From Blepharisma stoltei (taxonomy: Eukaryota > Ciliophora > Heterotrichea > Heterotrichida > Blepharismidae), in NCBI GenBank assembly GCA_914767885.1, contig CAJZBQ010000056.1, positions 1,194,001-1,258,000 on the forward strand: a DNA stretch of 64,000 bases, read 5' to 3'. Both the position numbers and the translations under genes were made by a program. Within the stretch, counting starts at the first letter, position 1. Each line of letters opens with the position of its first letter. Under the pieces are notes generated by a model, which was given only the letters and a program-made list of their open reading frames with translations, had not been told where the DNA came from and made no database searches. This document shows positions 1-10,248 of the stretch, one piece after another.

Positions 1-160
1 ATTTCCTTAATAAATCATATAGCTAGCTCATAAGGATTTAAAAAAATATACTTCCCTCGCCCTTTAATAATTGATATCTTGTCAATAATATCCCAGATCT
101 TGAAAAATAATTCAACTGAAAATGAAGTCAGGACAACTGTAATATCCATACAGAATCATA

Positions 161-1693
161 ATGAAAACAATGACTTGGGGACGAGACTCACATAACTTAT
201 TCGACTACGAGTCACGAAATTGCTTCAAAAAGCAACTGCAAACTTCAAGTTCGTGCCAAATCGCCCGTGCGGAAACTGATGTAAATTTACTGTCTCTCCC
301 AGCAGAATCACGAAGACTTGGCCCAAACTCAAATATTCTTGCTACAGTTTCGCAAGAAAACGGCAACTTTTATATATCCTTATTTAATTTTAATAATAAA
401 TTTCTAATAAAGCCAAATTTTAAATAAAATTCATCAAAAATATTATAAATTCCGAAGACGAGCCCCTCTGGCAAATTGTGAGATCTTTGAAAACACAAGA
501 CGGACCAGGCCATGTCCTAAAAAAAGACGATGTAATTAAATTGGGGAGAGCTTGCTATAAAATCAAAGAACTTAATTTTGGCCAAGACGACTCTTCGAGC
601 GAGCAAACACAAGAAAGCGAAGAAGAATCAATGAATGAAGTCCCAGAAGAGCACGAAAGCGGTGTCTGCAGGATTTGCTTCTGCGAGAGCGAGCCTGAAA
701 ATCCTTTGATTGCTCCTTGCAATTGTACAGGGTCAGTAAAGCATATCCATCTTCAGTGCTTACAAAAATGGCTTTCTTATCATATGTCCACTAACTTTTT
801 AATTATTTTTGCATTTTTTAATTAATTTTAAATCAAAAAAAAAATTAGAATTAATTATGAGGGATTAAGCAGAGTGATAATTCTGCTGTTTATCACTGGA
901 AAACTATTGAATGCGAGCTTTGCAAAGGCACTTTTCCATTTAGTTTGGGTATAAAGGGCAAAGACCATAACTTATTCCAAGTCGAAAAATCCGGGATGCC
1001 TTATATAGTTCTTGAGGCTTCAGGTCAGGGCAAAGGTAACGCAAAGGGAGCACACGTCATAACTTTTTCCAACAATTCCACAGTAAAATTGGGAAGAGGA
1101 CATGAAAGTGACGTCAGAATTTCTGATATCTCGGTTTCAAGGTGTCATGCTATTATAAGATTTGAAAATAACCAATTCATCTTATTCTATCCATTCTTGA
1201 TCGAGCAGCCCGCTGCTGCTTGGTTAAGGTTAAGAATTTTCGTAAAAACGGGCTTGCAAATAATGTTAGCGCCGCTTAATTAATTTTCCTTTTATGCGCT
1301 AGCAATAAAAAATAGAGCATGAATATATTAAAAATACGCTAGATCCCATTAGAATTGCTCAAAAGCAATTATACTATAATATCTCTAATATTCGTTATAA
1401 TAAAATATAGATATTTAGATTTAAAGAAGGAGGGTTTCATACTTGGCCTTATAAAAATTGTTCGGTCAAGGAGGTAGAGGGAGCTAGAAGACAATAATTC
1501 CAAATTTGGCACATTATTGCAAGTGGCCAAGCCAATAGGGATGACACTTAATTCAACAATTGCATTGCAATGTGGAAGAACTGTGCTGGCTTTATCTTTA
1601 AAGGCTGTGAACTCAAATTTGGGTTCACTAAGTCCTTATGATACATCGATAGATGAAGCTGAAAATTATGTTCCGTACAAAAGAAGTTTATAG
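161..1693 (+). CDS. RINGv (MARCH-type) and FHA domain protein, interrupted by three IESs
   Basis: Likely E3 ubiquitin ligase with a phosphopeptide-binding FHA domain. After removal of inserts at about 373-445, 792-865 and 1183-1484 one frame runs from ATG 161 to TAG 1691-1693. The RING-CH finger starts at CRICFCESEPENPL (about 664-705), continues through CNCTGS and HLQCLQKWL, and its last Cys pair (ECELC) lies beyond the second insert. The FHA domain follows (LGRGHESDVRISDISVSRCH, about 1090-1149) and is completed by LEDNNSKFGTLL after the third insert. This RINGv-FHA pairing is, to my knowledge, common in ciliates. The order and the restored motifs make the call firm; the substrate is unknown. 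An in-frame stop at 140-142 lies just upstream of the chosen start. Confidence 0.8.
373..445. other. short IES, about 71 bp, TA-bounded
   Basis: AT-rich stretch with in-frame stops inside the RINGv-FHA gene. The exact TA pair is ambiguous because of TATATA repeats at the left edge; joining at 373 or 375 gives the same protein join (NFYI/NSEDEP). Confidence 0.7.
792..865. other. short IES, 74 bp, TA-bounded
   Basis: AT-rich insert splitting the RINGv finger. Removing 792-865 joins act and aag codons at TA and restores HMSTKQSDNS followed by the last Cys pair. Confidence 0.8.
1183..1484. other. IES, 302 bp, TA-bounded
   Basis: Lies inside the FHA domain. Excision between TA 1183-1184 and TA 1485-1486 gives FIL-EDNNSKFG, the expected FHA sequence. 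The insert is unrelated to the short IESs and contains GC-richer patches, so it may be a decayed repeat. Confidence 0.8.
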
Positions 1694-1791
1694 TTAGAAT
1701 TAATTGAATTTTATAGATTTTGTGGCAAAATTGTTAAATTTTCGGTAATTTTCTAAAATAAAATTGAAATTCCATCGAAAATTTATAATAA

Positions 1792-2557
1792 ATGATGGGA
1801 GAACCAAGGAAAAATCAACTATCAAAACTAACAAATCAAATATATTTTTCAGGAAAAGATAAAGAAAAAATTCTTACTCCTTCATTATTTCCTAACAATT
1901 TTCTCTTGAAAATAATAATTTAATATCGAAAAAAAAATATATTGATTTGAAAGATTTAACGCACAACTATTCAGCTCTCTTCATAATACGCCGAAATCTG
2001 AAAGCCCAGAAATGTCTCACAATCTAAAAACTATAAATCTTAATTTTTTCGATACTATGAGGACACCTAACAGAGTTATTAATAAACTAACACATAAAAT
2101 CTATAACTCCGAGTCAAGACCAGTCCCATTCCCTCTCGAGCTCCCATTCTTAACTGGTGGAAAACACTCTCATACTCACTTGCATAATAGGCTAAAAATA
2201 GACGATTTTCGATTCCCTTCTCTTAAAATAAAAAGTCCTGAGGAAACAAGTCATGAAAAATTAAAAAAAAATCGCCGATCTGATTCAGTTGAAAAAGATT
2301 TATTATTGTCTGCGACTGTAGATTCCACTTATAAAATTACCGAAAAAAATAAGGAAAAAACCCTTAATCGTATATCGCAATCTTGTGAAAAACTAATATC
2401 TAGCAACAAAAAAAGTAAAAAAAGAATGATTAAAAACGTAAAATCATTGAGCAAGAAAATGAGAGACTGCAAATGATTCAGCGATTTAATTGAAAAAAGC
2501 AATGATAGAGTGGGATATTATGTAGTCGCTAAGGCTATTAGAGAGAGGAGGAATTAA
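1792..2557 (+). CDS. hypothetical basic protein
   Basis: I do not recognise this protein. It opens at ATG 1792 (MMGEPRKNQLSKLTNQIYF), is interrupted by a 64-bp TA-bounded IES at 1893-1956, and ends at TAA 2555-2557 after an in-frame TGA (Trp) at about 2474. The second half is rich in Lys, Ser and Arg with no transmembrane segment. Only about 100 bp separate it from the upstream gene and about 145 bp from LRRC56, typical of compact heterotrich genomes. A cytoskeletal or nuclear role is possible but cannot be shown from sequence. Confidence 0.55.
1893..1956. other. short IES, 64 bp, TA-bounded
   Basis: Contains a TAA stop. Excision at TA 1893-1894 and 1957-1958 joins LFPN to AQLFSSL in frame. 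Confidence 0.75.
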
Positions 2558-2701
2558 TTATAATAGACTTAATATTCAATTTTATAGTACTTGTTGCTTA
2601 CAAATCCATAAAAATGCCTATTTTGCATTTAAAATATCATATTAGTCTCTATTATTCTATTTAGTTTTTATAAAAGTAAATAATTATACAAATTTTTTAA
2701 A

Positions 2702-4505
2702 ATGGAACATGAAAATGTGCGAATTCGGCCTATAACACCTAGAGTTATAGAAACTAGGCAGGATGATTCTCCAGATGACTATGACATACAAAAAATCCTA
2801 TCAAAACTTACCAATATTTCGACAAATTCATTTAGCTCAATCCAAAGACTTGAACTTTGTATAAACACAGATGAAGTGCCTTTGCATAAAATTAGTGAGG
2901 AGTGTCCACAGTTAAAAGAATTAAAATTAAATGGAAGCTGCATAGAGTCGTTAAGGGATCTTGGAACTGGATGAAGCGAGTTAAGAGTTTTATGGGTTGT
3001 TAGAACTGGATTAGTGGAGTTTGAAGGGATTTCTGGATTTCCAAAGCTCAGCGAGCTATATGCTGCTTTTAATGCGGTTACTGAGGTTGCATACCATTTG
3101 ATAGGAATTTTTTAATCCCTGGGAATTTGAGGACCATTTTGATAGCGAGGCATTTGAAAAAGCCTAAATCAACCTAATGGCCAGTAAAAAATATCGACAA
3201 ATTTTTTTAGAAATTAATTTCTGACAAATATTCCGATTTAAAAGCATGCACAAAAAATAACTGACCATATTTTAATATAAAAATATTATAAAGCGCCTTA
3301 CTGATTTATCATGCTTGATGTTTAATGATTCTTTACAAGTTCTTGACATTGAAGGAAACCAAATCAGTGAATGAAGCCAAATAGAGCAATTAAACTACTG
3401 TGACCAGCTTTATTCACTTAATTTAGAAAGCAATCCTGTCACAAAAGACCCAGAATATCGGTCCAAATGCTTAAAATTGCTTCCACAGCTACAGATTTTA
3501 GATGATTCCTCAAGAGAAGCTGAAATTTCTATGCAGTCTCCTACAAGTTTTAATGAAAAAGAACCAGATGAGCTTGAACTAGTCACAAACTCAGTTAGGG
3601 AATCAACACCCAAGCGAAAACATGCAGAAATTCGACCAAAAAGCGCAAATCCCATTTTTAAAGATGAAGCTGTAAGCCACCTAACTGAAGAAATTTTTAA
3701 TGGAAACCCAATAAAAGCTATGAGATACAGACGAACCAGACTCCTTCAAGACCGAGAAAATGTAGACATAATGACACTTATCAAAGAATAAATAAATATG
3801 GTGTCTCAGCCAGAATTACCAGGAGATAATGCAGCCTCTAGCACATTTATTTATATCCTGCAAGATTTATCAACAAGAAATGAAGAGCCATTTTTGGGAA
3901 GAAATTTTGGTATAGTTCACAAACCTTTGAAAATCGACATCATAAGATATAACCGTCCTAATGGACTCATAAATTTGGGAAGGGAAAGCTCAGCAGCGTC
4001 TAGACCATTCAGGTTACTCCCTAGAGTGAAATTAAGAGTTAGGTCTTAGGCCTTGAATTTTTCCTTTGCCGAGGTTGACAAAAAGTCCCTTTTTTTGGGA
4101 TTTTTGTGTGGATAGCCTTATTAAAACCCACTAAAACACTGAATTCGAGCAAGACAAAGATGAGGTGGAGATATAAAACCCTAATAAGATTTTCCATGGC
4201 AGAAACACAAGAAGGGCGGTGGCCGAGTTTTGGCTGCCCGGCGATAATCATCTAATTCGAGCAAGTTCTTCCTGGCGACGTCGCAAAGAGTCTGATCCAT
4301 TCAGGGATCCTTGGCGGCTGCGCTACCAATAGGCAAGCCAGTCAACCTATAATAATTTTAAGCTTAAACTCTTATTAAAGAATTCAAGGTCGATAGCATA
4401 AAAGAGTTCAAGCCTTTTCAAGTTCCTCAGATGGTCAGAAAAACAAGGAAAATCCTGGCAAGAGAAAAATTCACCGCAGACTATGAAAAAAGATCTGAAA
4501 TCTAA
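2702..4505 (+). CDS. LRRC56: LRRC56-like leucine-rich repeat protein (dynein-arm/ciliary)
   Basis: Leucine-rich repeat protein matching LRRC56 (Chlamydomonas ODA8), which helps deliver or assemble outer dynein arms in cilia. Seen: LRRs from about residue 45 (LQLEKLKLNGS-like units, then LRVLWVVRTGLVEFEG, LQVLDIEGNQISEW, LYSLNLESNPV), the LRR-cap LLPQLQILDD, and further on the GNPIKAMRYRR motif known from LRRC56. A 220-bp IES (3079-3298) splits the repeats and a 336-bp IES (4040-4375) splits the C-terminus, which ends at TAA 4503-4505. Oddity: an in-frame TAA at 3789-3791 is followed, in the same frame, by coding-like sequence (SQPELPGDNAASSTFIYIL). It may be a real stop, a tiny unrecognised IES or an error. 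Confidence 0.75.
3079..3298. other. IES, 220 bp, TA-bounded within TTACTGA repeats
   Basis: The boundary sequence TTACTGA occurs at both ends. Excision gives AFNAV-TDLSCLMF, joining two LRR units in frame. Confidence 0.8.
4040..4375. mobile_element. IES, 336 bp, GC-richer repeat-like content
   Basis: Excision at TA 4040-4041 and 4376-4377 gives KLRVKEFKVDS in frame. The middle is GC-richer than other IESs, with two copies of ATTCGAGCAAG at about 4142 and 4255, suggesting a decayed retroposon or nested insertion. Confidence 0.7.
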
Positions 4506-4543
4506 CTGTTAACCATAATTTTTGCATTTTTACAAAAATGAAT

Positions 4544-6007
4544 TTAATTATCACTTTTTATTCCTTTATTCATGGACGCCACAAATTCTTCAAAATCAAC
4601 GTACCCATCTTTATTCACATCAGCTTCTTTCATCATATTTTGCCAATCCTCATTAGACACATTATTTTTATAGTCAAGAGCTTTTTTCAGGTCATTTTCA
4701 GAAATTTTTCCTTGGGACTTTTTATCTAATTTTTGGAAAATTTCGAGTAAATTTTCTCTTGAGGTGAATTTAGACTGTTCTAAACATAAATTTAAGAACT
4801 CAGAATAAGTGATAGCTTCTCCTAGCTCATTTACTTTGCTTATAAGTCGGTTTACGTCAGTTTGGGCATTTTTTATGCCTTCAGCTCTAGAAAACCCAGC
4901 GAGAAGCTCAGCTTTGCTTATGGTTCCGTCACCATTTGTGTCAAAAACTTGGAAAGCTTTGACGATTTCCTTTTCCTCATCTAAAGATAAGGATTGGACT
5001 ACAAAATTTGAAACAGCTTGGGAAAACCCGCAGTGCTTTTGATATTTTCGAAGCTTAGAAATGATGTCGGTGACCCCAGAAGAAACTTTTGGGGCTGCCT
5101 GCATTATCCAAGGATGCGTTAACGCAATGGAGGCAGAAATTCTGGCAAGTGGGTCAACTTCTAAGAGCTGCCGTAGTAGTAAAATCGCTTGAGGGGAGAC
5201 TCCTTTTAGCGCTTTGGTATTCAACTGAAAAGGCTTGATTTTAATTTCTTCTATAATTTCTGCCTCAGATTTGCCTTCATAAGGAATATTCCCTGTTAGA
5301 AGGATATAAAATATCATTCCACAGCTCCATTCATCAACCTTTTCACTATAGTTCCCACGTATCATTTCGGGCGCCATAAAATAAGAATTCCCTTGTTCTC
5401 CTTTGAACTTTTGGCCACTATAAAAAGCGGCTTTACCGAAGCCGACTAATTTAATTTGCATTCCACAATCATCCTGTAGTAGTATGTGACTAGGCTCAAT
5501 ATTTCTATGGACTACTCGTTTACTGTGAAGATAAGCCACTGTTGATAGAAGCTGCCGCATAATAATTGAAACTTTTTCTTCAGGGAATTCTTTATACTCC
5601 ACAATTTTATTAATTATTTCTTTTCCCTCACAGAATTCCATAGCTATATAATATTCATCTGCAGTTTCATAAAGTCCATAGCATCTTGGCAGATTCGGGT
5701 GATCAAGCAGCCTTCAGACTTTAATTTCTTTGGATTCTTCTGGAATTATAGTCAACTGAGTAGGAGGCCTTTTCTTTGAAATCCTCTTTAGCACTCTGAG
5801 CATAGATGTTAATTTCTCTGTACACCGAAATATTTCAGAATCATTTCGACTTGAAATAGAATATAAATTTTCATAGTTTTCTAAGGGATTTGTTGAATGA
5901 ACATTTAATAGGGCTCGAGGACTTCCAGCTTTTAATGAAGATAAGTTGCTTTCTTCGAGTTTTATAGGTGTTATTGTTTTGTTATCCTTGCTGTTAGCGC
6001 AACCCAT
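4544..6007 (-). CDS. CDPK-like pseudokinase with EF hands
   Basis: Calcium-dependent protein kinase architecture: N-terminal MGCANSK (myristoylation, palmitoylation), kinase fold, then EF-hand region, 487 residues in one uninterrupted frame with one TGA-Trp at about 5711. The catalytic signature is lost: the HRD motif reads HRN (VVHRNIEPSHILL), DFG reads GFG (KLVGFGKAAF), and the Gly-rich loop is not visible. Structural kinase motifs remain (APE as MAPEM, DEWSCGMIF, HPW). The EF-hand region has canonical loops DTNGDGTISKAE and DVNKDGYVDFEE and two degenerate ones. It is likely a calcium-responsive scaffold or regulator rather than an enzyme. The family call is firm; inactivity is inferred from the missing residues. 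Confidence 0.85.
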
Positions 6008-6666
6008 GATTTATATTTTATTACTTGAAATATGAGTTTTTTTCTAATTATTATTTATTGAAGAAAGATTCGAAAAGAAATGAGTATTCTGTGTTCTGGA
6101 ATGTTTGTGTAAAAAATATAAAATTGTATTAACTTCAACATGTTTGCATAAATGGCATTATTTTATTCTAAGAATACAGTGAATACGCTATTTATGACAT
6201 TTTTTAAAGTTTAGTCCAAGGATATATTGGAAAAAAACTAAAAATAGCTTGCAATATTTAATTATAAAATGCTAGATATTGACTGATTTTACTAATTGAA
6301 TAATATTTATAAGAGGATTTTAATTTGTATAATAATTTATTTTTAACTAGTTTGTATAAATAAAGTAAATATATTATTTAATTAATTATTTTAATAACAG
6401 TATTCAAAGGAATTTAATCCTTTTCTTGCATAATCTCTTTTAAATAAGTATTTTTCATTAAATTTAAAAAATTCAGCATTGGTTTAGATCTATTATATAA
6501 AATTATGCACAATAATCCAAATAATTAATTAAATTAGATATTCTGCTTTTAATTTTATTTATATAATAAAAATGTAATATATCATTATTTATACATCTGA
6601 ATAAAGTAATTGGTGCTGAGGAGAACTCTAACTATTAAGACATAGAAATTATTTAGAGAATTATTG
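6008..6666. other. AT-rich intergenic stretch, no gene seen
   Basis: About 660 bp of very AT-rich sequence between two minus-strand genes. No convincing ORF, RNA gene or repeat. It is longer than most gaps here and may hide unexcised IESs. Confidence 0.5.
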
Positions 6667-7779
6667 TTAACTTTTCTTTTTAAGTATTTGTACTACATCT
6701 TCATCGCAAAGAATATGCTTTAACCCTACTCTCTGAGCTAAATGCTTCGTTGATTTTCCCCACACAAAAGCACATCGAAATTCGTCCACTAGATCTTTAT
6801 GCAGCTGTATACAAGCAGCCTCAATGCTTATTCCATCTCTTCTTTCAGTCAATATAAGCGGGTCACCAAAATCAGGGTGAAATCCAGGCTTTTTGGTATA
6901 AACTCTCACAAGACCTAATTTTTGCCAAATTCTTTCGACCAGCCATTCTAAGTTCATCCTTAAATTGCAAGAGATAACGATTGAATCAGGCTCTCTTGCT
7001 AAATCATTGACTTCTTCAATTGAGATGTTATCAATTTTGTTATATACATATAAACATGGAATATAGCTTCTGTTTTTCCCTTCAACAATATCAATAAATT
7101 CATCAACTGATGCATCTTCTCTAAGCAAAATTTCAGCATGGAATATTTTGTATTCATGGCAGATTTTCCTTGCTATCTCTTGGCTCATATGTGTTAAATG
7201 GCAGGTCGCATTAAAAACTATCCCATTAGCCGCTTTTCTTTGAAATGTGATATCAGGTCTTCTCTTATTAAGCCTAATCCCGACACTTTCAAGCTCTGCT
7301 GTAATTTTAGCTTTCTGTTCTTTTGCATTCTGAGCATCTAAAACCATCAAAATTAAATCGGCCGATTTCCCAACTGCTATAACTTGTCTTCCTCTTCCTT
7401 TTCCCTCACTAGCTCCTTCAATAATACCAGGAAGATCTAGAAGCTGTAGCTTAGCTCCCTTATAAGTAATGATTCCAGGGATACATGTTAAGGTTGTAAA
7501 TTCATATGCTGCAGATTCAGACTGTGTAGGTGTTAATGAGCTTAACAAGGTAGATTTACCCACACTAGGAAAACCAATCAGGGCAACTCTTGCATCTCCA
7601 TATTTCCCAACATCAAAGCCTTCAGCTTTCCCACCTCCTCCTTTAGGTGGTTCAAGAAGCTGTGCTTTTAGCTTTGATAAACGAGCTTTTAGCAGTCCAA
7701 GATGCCCTTCAGTAGCTTTATTCTTCTGTGTTCTGGCCATCTCGAACTGAATCTCCTTGATTCTTTCTTGAATGCCCAT
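6667..7779 (-). CDS. DRG2: developmentally regulated GTP-binding protein 2
   Basis: OBG-family translation GTPase that in other eukaryotes binds DFRP2/Gir2 and ribosomes. It is full length (370 residues) and uninterrupted. Visible: N-terminal helical part (ARTQKNKATEGHLGLLKAR), G1 GFPSVGKST, G2 YEFTTLTCIPG, G3 DLPGIIEGA with GKGRGRQVIAV, G4 NKID, and a C-terminal TGS domain ending EDVVQILKKKS. The MGI start, TCIPG rather than TTVPG, and VVISC favour DRG2 over DRG1. The ATG at 7777-7779 is preceded by AT-rich sequence. No IES disrupts it. Confidence 0.93.
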   Translation of the reverse strand: MGIQERIKEIQFEMARTQKNKATEGHLGLLKARLSKLKAQLLEPPKGGGGKAEGFDVGKYGDARVALIGFPSVGKSTLLSSLTPTQSESAAYEFTTLTCIPGIITYKGAKLQLLDLPGIIEGASEGKGRGRQVIAVGKSADLILMVLDAQNAKEQKAKITAELESVGIRLNKRRPDITFQRKAANGIVFNATCHLTHMSQEIARKICHEYKIFHAEILLREDASVDEFIDIVEGKNRSYIPCLYVYNKIDNISIEEVNDLAREPDSIVISCNLRMNLEWLVERIWQKLGLVRVYTKKPGFHPDFGDPLILTERRDGISIEAACIQLHKDLVDEFRCAFVWGKSTKHLAQRVGLKHILCDEDVVQILKKKS

Positions 7780-7814
7780 TTAATTATTTACACGATCCAT
7801 AATTAGCATATAGA

Positions 7815-10086
7815 TTAATACTTATATTTCCATAACTCTAGGGCTTCAGATATGTTAAGACCAGCTGCATCTCTTTTCCATGGAATACAATGCTGCGTAG
7901 GCTGCTCTTTCCAGATTGGCAAAACATTGTGTTCAAGATTATTTATGCTGAAATAAACTGAAATGATATAAAAAAAAAATTATTTTTATAAAAAATGCCA
8001 AAACATAGAGAATTAAAGCTTAATTTGGTGCAAAATAATTCTTTTTCTTCGTCATGAAGTTTAAGCTCGACTAGCCTAAGCCTTTCTCTCCTGGTTTTGT
8101 CCTCATCTTTTATAGCTATAATTTCAGGAACTTCTAATTGAATTTCTGAGGGATGTTTTAAAGCATTTTTGATATTTTCAATTAAATTTTTTTCTGATTG
8201 GTAAAGTTCTGTGTGGCAAGCTTCGAAAACTCGTTTAAGTTGACGGTTTGTGATTGGAGTCCTTAATTGGCTTGAAATAGTTGCCTCTGGGCCTGAAGTT
8301 GAAGGATGATTAGGGATATTTAATGGGCTAGGCTAGGTTATTAAAGTTAGGCGCTAGCGATATTGGTGACGCAGTCACTAAAGACCTCCCGTGTACCCAG
8401 AGAGCCTCTCTACCGAAGGTGGATGCCACTTCTGACAGCTTCTGTCTCCTCCTTGCGGCTTCAGTCTTGAGTGGGCAGCCTATGGATTTCTGCGGCCCTG
8501 CTACTGGACTGTTGCGCCAAAAGGGCAGGCTGACACATGTCGCCATTTTAATGTATGGATATTTAATGGGACTAAATAATTTTGGATTTTTGCAAACTCA
8601 GAGCATTCTCGAGATATGCAAGTAAGTAATGGTTTGAGGAGCTCTGGAATGTCATTTCTTACTCCCTCCAACCTTGGTCGATTAGTACCATTGCAAATTT
8701 CCTAAAAATGAAAAACTCATTCTGATTCTTGATTAAATAGTTATCATATAATCAGAGATAAAGCCGGTTCCCCTAACGGGCTAAATTTTATATTAGCAAA
8801 CATTTTTTTTAAATACTTGATCAAATGTTGGCAATTGGTTTGATCAAAGATGGGGTGAAGTTATGGCGAGAATATGATTTTGCATGAATTCGTCAATTCT
8901 CAGCTTATATTTCCCTAGATCTCTTCTCAATGACGAATTTCTTTCAACTATAGCACTTACCTGCAAACTTAATGAAGTTTTTCCTTCTTTTTCTCCTTTT
9001 TGTTTTTGTCTTTGCAAAAGAATAATTTTTTGGCTCAAATCTTCTTTTTTTGTATTTTTTTTATAATACATATTCCTATATCCCATAGAATTTATAAATA
9101 ACCCCATTCTTTCTTATCAAGTGTATCAATTCTCTCATGCTATTTTGTAAAGAATTTACCTGTGCTTTTTTCGACTGTAATTCTATTTCCAATTTATGGA
9201 ACTCTTTTAGCTTCGCTGACGAATAACTTTCTTTCCTCTCAAACAGAGAAATAAAATTTTTCCTTAAATTTTTGGTATAGTGAAGCATATTTTCGCAGTC
9301 ATTAAAAGCTTCCCATGTCGATTCTCTTTCTTTTGCTATTTTTGCAGCAAGTTTATCAATTAATAAAGACGTGTCAATATTTTCTACTTGAAAATGGTCA
9401 CCAATTTTAATTAGTTTTACCCCAATAGTCCTTATTTCATTTTCTGGGTGAAAATTATTGATCATGCTGTAGAGCTCGGTAAATGCAAATTTATTTTCAC
9501 TGATTAAATGGGAAAAAACCGCAGTGGTCTCAAGGTCAATTCCTAATGAGTCTAAAATTCCTTTAATTGCGTTTACAGGGATATCTAATGGTTTTGCTTT
9601 GGTAGTTGATAGATAAAGAAGTCTATCTGCAGCTTGAGATAACAGTTCTTCATTGATTTTTATATTTTCTGGGCTAGATTTTTGGTTATTAAGGGCTTCT
9701 AGTATTTCTTTTGATTTTGCAATTTTTTCTCTGAGCCGGTCGTTTTTGTAAACATATGCTTGCAGTATAGATCTTTTGGCTCTTTTCAAATTTATTTCAC
9801 TTTTCAGCTTATTAATCACTTCTTGGTTTGCAGAAATCTGAGAAAGTATTTTTTGAGAATTTGATGTATCAATTTGCTTTGATGAGCGGATATTATTGAC
9901 AGAATTGAGCATTGAGTTCGCTCGAATTGTTTTTGCGTCGCTACTTGACTTTGTATGCTTCATTAAAAATTGAAAAATAGGCTTGGCCACACCTTGAAGC
10001 ACCTGTGAGAGATCTTGGGTACTGATATCTCCTGGGTATAGCAAATTTGTCTTTAGATGGTTGCATAGATCTCCCGCCACATCCAT
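7815..10086 (-). CDS. HAUS5: HAUS augmin-like complex subunit 5 candidate
   Basis: Coiled-coil protein. The N-terminus (KPIFQFLMKHTKSSSDAKTI at about residues 35-55, then R-A-N) matches the HAUS5 pattern, and the C-terminus has W-x-EQP (IWKEQPTQHCIPW) as in HAUS5. Augmin recruits gamma-tubulin to microtubules for branching nucleation. The gene is broken by a 77-bp IES (about 7946-8022), a 229-bp SINE-like element (8328-8556) and a degenerate MITE (8662-8860). Removing each restores frame, for example ILAI-RNDIPELLK across the MITE and QNYLVPLNIPNHP across the SINE. One unexplained +1 frame change lies around 9040-9107, where no 15-16-nt intron is evident. Identification rests on two motifs and length, so moderate confidence. 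Confidence 0.6.
7946..8022. other. short IES, 77 bp
   Basis: AT-rich insert with stops in the HAUS5-like gene. Excision at TA gives FCTKL-NNLEHNVL in frame on the minus strand. Confidence 0.7.
8328..8556. mobile_element. SINE-like retroposon (group II, short copy) with 14-bp target duplication
   Basis: Flanked by perfect direct repeats GGATATTTAATGGG (8314-8327 and 8557-8570) and ending CGCCATTTTAATG. It shares blocks such as GGTGGATGCCACTTCTG and CTTCAGTCTTGAGTG with the copy at about 37600-38115, which carries about 240 extra bases in the middle. It lies inside the HAUS5-like gene; removal of the body plus one repeat restores the frame. Confidence 0.8.
8662..8860. mobile_element. degenerate family-B MITE (199 bp)
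   Basis: Starts TTA-CTCCCTCCAACCTTGGTCGA and ends TTGATCAAAGATGGGGTGAAG-TTA, matching decayed ends of the family-B MITEs at 51.6 and 53.2 kb, with a TTA duplication. Excision restores the HAUS5-like frame. Confidence 0.75.
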
Positions 10087-10248
10087 GCTCTGAAATTTAT
10101 AATAAAATTTATTTAAAAATCTTCTAGATTTTCCCTATACTTATCATCGGCAATTTCTTTTTAACAAAAATATTTGACTATAAAACTCTTCAATCCTCAG
10201 CTTATTTTTGCTTAAAGCAAACCATTTTTTAAAAATTTACACGTGTAA

